Shown here: piece by piece, positions 62,632 to 64,000 of the stretch
Layout of the letters: each line of letters starts with the position of its first letter
How positions within the stretch are numbered: position 1 is the first letter of the stretch
Assembly (NCBI RefSeq): GCF_011250515.1
Contig: NZ_JAANOP010000004.1
Coordinates: 62,001-126,000, forward strand
From: Aquirufa ecclesiirivi
GTDB taxonomy: Bacteria > Bacteroidota > Bacteroidia > Cytophagales > Spirosomataceae
DNA length: 64,000 nt
Direction: 5' to 3'
Notes under the pieces: generated by a model
The model's database searches: none
Seen by the model: the letters and a program-made list of their open reading frames with translations, nothing else
What the model was told of the DNA's origin: nothing
Program-made: the position numbers and the translations under genes

Positions 62632-63395
62632 TAAAAATAGTAGGTAAGGTAGGCAGATAGAAAATGTACACTCGAAGCAGGAATCGATTTAGAATTTGGA
62701 TTCGAGGATGAGCCTAAATTAAGTAATTCATACATGAATGTTGCCCCGATTTGTTGGCGTTTATATTCAATTTTCCCTTTAAAAGATAAATCATTGGCTG
62801 TACTTAGTGTTTGAAAAGGAACACCCACATAGCGTCCAAATAGAGTTACTTCCCGAATGATGGGTTCAAAAACCTGAGTAGAAACAGTAAAATCGTTTTT
62901 TCCGGGAATTTTTAATCCGAAACCTGCTGTGATACCATGCAAGCTGTATTTTTCTTCTTCTATGTATTTATAAGTGGGCGTTGAAATTCTTCTAGCTAAA
63001 GATTTACTGTAAATGCTGAGCAAAGGAAAAAGAAATGGTTCTGATTTTTTGGCCTTATGTTGCCATTTAATACCCAATTCAGCCTCTCCACCACGGTAAG
63101 CCGATTCCAAATTATTTAAATTGGTAGGCGCATTTTGAGGTTCAATGAAAATGTAATTGGCTAAGTTAACAGGAGAATGATGGATATTGCCATAAGTTTT
63201 TAGCCTCACAAAAAACAGTTTTTTGGAATTGGGCTTTTGAAACGTAATCTGTGTGGAGAAATCGATGGTTTGTTGATTTTCATACCACATAACGTGGCTA
63301 CTACCTACACTGGTTTCTAATTTGAACTTTTGTCCCCAGCTGATGGGCCCAGATAAAAGCAAACATAGTATAAGTAAGTAGTTTAGTTTTTTCAT
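62631..63395 (-). CDS. Outer-membrane barrel-like protein coupled to the TonB receptor
   Basis: A 254-residue protein with signal peptide (LNYLLILCLLLSGPISWGQ), not recognised. The mature part is rich in beta strands (KLFFVRLKTYGNIHHSPVNL; GITAGFGLKIPGKNDFTVST) and ends SAYLTYYF, typical of an outer-membrane barrel. Its stop overlaps the TonB receptor start, so the two are co-translated and probably act together in uptake. It lies 22 bp after the GT2 gene. Confidence 0.65.
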   Translation of the reverse strand: MKKLNYLLILCLLLSGPISWGQKFKLETSVGSSHVMWYENQQTIDFSTQITFQKPNSKKLFFVRLKTYGNIHHSPVNLANYIFIEPQNAPTNLNNLESAYRGGEAELGIKWQHKAKKSEPFLFPLLSIYSKSLARRISTPTYKYIEEEKYSLHGITAGFGLKIPGKNDFTVSTQVFEPIIREVTLFGRYVGVPFQTLSTANDLSFKGKIEYKRQQIGATFMYELLNLGSSSNPNSKSIPASSVHFLSAYLTYYF

Positions 63396-63417
63396 ATTCT
63401 TATAAAATTATAAAAGA

Positions 63418-64000
63418 TTACCAGTATTTACCTTTTTTTTGCCAAGTAAAAAGTAGGCCTCGTATGATGATAATCAGATGGTTGATACAAGTGGTGAAAA
63501 ATCCAAAGTGCTTGCTTAATATTTGAAAACGTTCTTTCCAGGTTGTTTTCAGATTTTTTACGGAGGCGCCACCCATTAAATACCGACAAATGGGATATTG
63601 TGTCTTTTGGATGCTTTGAGCCAATTTCAAACAATTAATCTCCCAATCAATATCGGAACTCATCCGATAATCTAAAGAAAATGGTGGAGCTATTTCCCTT
63701 TTGGCAATGAAAGATTGATGGCAAACCAACATGCCTTTGTCAAAGTCTTTCCAAGTCAAATGCTGAGGAAGTGGATGGGGGCTAACTTCTGAACGTAAAC
63801 CAATGGCCTTTCCAGCGGGATTGATAAATATGGCATCTCCGTACAATACATCAGGGTCTTTTTGTAAGTCGATCAAGATTTGTCGGAGTGTATCTGGATC
63901 CGCAAAAGTATCACCAGCATTTAAAAAATAGAGGTACTTACCACTAGCCAGTTGCATTCCCTTGTTCATGGCATCGTAAATACCTTTATCTGGTTCAGAT
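63418..64000 (-). CDS. GT2 glycosyltransferase, C-terminal part (runs off right edge)
   Basis: The frame is open to the right edge: codons for SEPDKGIYDAMNKGMQLASG precede the internal ATG at 63969, and this is a GT2 family core motif. YLYFLNAGDTFADPDTLRQI provides the acidic metal-binding site and DYRMSSDIDWEINCLKLAQS the later part. It ends with a hydrophobic/basic stretch (INHLIIIIRGLLFTWQKK). The pattern resembles colanic-acid and capsule GT2 enzymes. The N-terminal nucleotide-binding part lies outside the window. Confidence 0.87.
   Translation of the reverse strand, partial: SEPDKGIYDAMNKGMQLASGKYLYFLNAGDTFADPDTLRQILIDLQKDPDVLYGDAIFINPAGKAIGLRSEVSPHPLPQHLTWKDFDKGMLVCHQSFIAKREIAPPFSLDYRMSSDIDWEINCLKLAQSIQKTQYPICRYLMGGASVKNLKTTWKERFQILSKHFGFFTTCINHLIIIIRGLLFTWQKKGKYW

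Overview
The window is a stretch of chromosome from a member of the Bacteroidota, most likely Cytophagales (Spirosomataceae-like; genus not provable from here). Four things point that way. Start codons follow A-rich leaders without Shine-Dalgarno sequences, and several upstream regions carry the Bacteroidota promoter form TTG-N(19-23)-TAnnTTTG. NuoG is the short form. There are families typical of the phylum: DUF5606, DUF5686 with a carboxypeptidase-like regulatory domain, LytS/LytTR two-component systems, and FKBP lipoproteins. The gene set is mostly core housekeeping. No tRNA, rRNA, transposase, integrase or CRISPR array was recognised.

Layout. 1-610: left edge of a HipBA-type toxin-antitoxin pair with three operator-like sites. 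641-4110: a periplasmic alpha/beta hydrolase and an outer-membrane barrel protein, separated by two clusters of a hairpin-rich repeat element. 4111-7504: SMP-30-like lactonase, GMC oxidoreductase and gluconate 2-dehydrogenase subunit 3-like protein (sugar or alcohol oxidation). 7659-11036: prmC, lemA, two TPM-domain genes and gmhA. 11163-18344: a division and cell-wall operon murD-ftsW-murG-murC-ftsQ-ftsA, without its usual flanks mraY/murE and ftsZ. 18543-19656: an accessory pair, an SDH/SppA-type serine protease and a 68-residue protein. 19716-22326: rplM-rpsI-rpsB-tsf. 22554-27899: the lipid/translation operon yceD-rpmF-plsX-fabH-efp-accB-accC.

27998-35185: PAP2 phosphatase and GT39 transferase, ndk, nrnA-like phosphoesterase, three FKBP-type lipoproteins in a row, and an ITPase. 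35259-42467: DUF5686 outer-membrane protein, plsY, M20 dipeptidase, murQ, cytochrome c, DUF5606 protein and the GTPase yihA. 42663-48770: hemE, guaB, apbE, a formylglycine-generating-enzyme-like protein and a Tat-exported Gfo/Idh/MocA oxidoreductase. 48836-57837: complex I genes nuoABCDEF, then a glycosyltransferase gene, then nuoGHIJ, ending at a terminator without nuoKLMN. 57906-64000: a barrel protein, a LytS-type kinase with a His-rich loop and its LytTR regulator, a TonB-dependent receptor coupled to a barrel protein, and a GT2 glycosyltransferase running off the right edge.

Most worth a second look: the SDH-protease/small-protein pair, the structured repeat arrays in apparent 3' untranslated regions, the glycosyltransferase inside the complex I operon, and the His-rich kinase next to a TonB receptor. 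I found no clear-cut new multi-gene system; the protease pair is the closest candidate.
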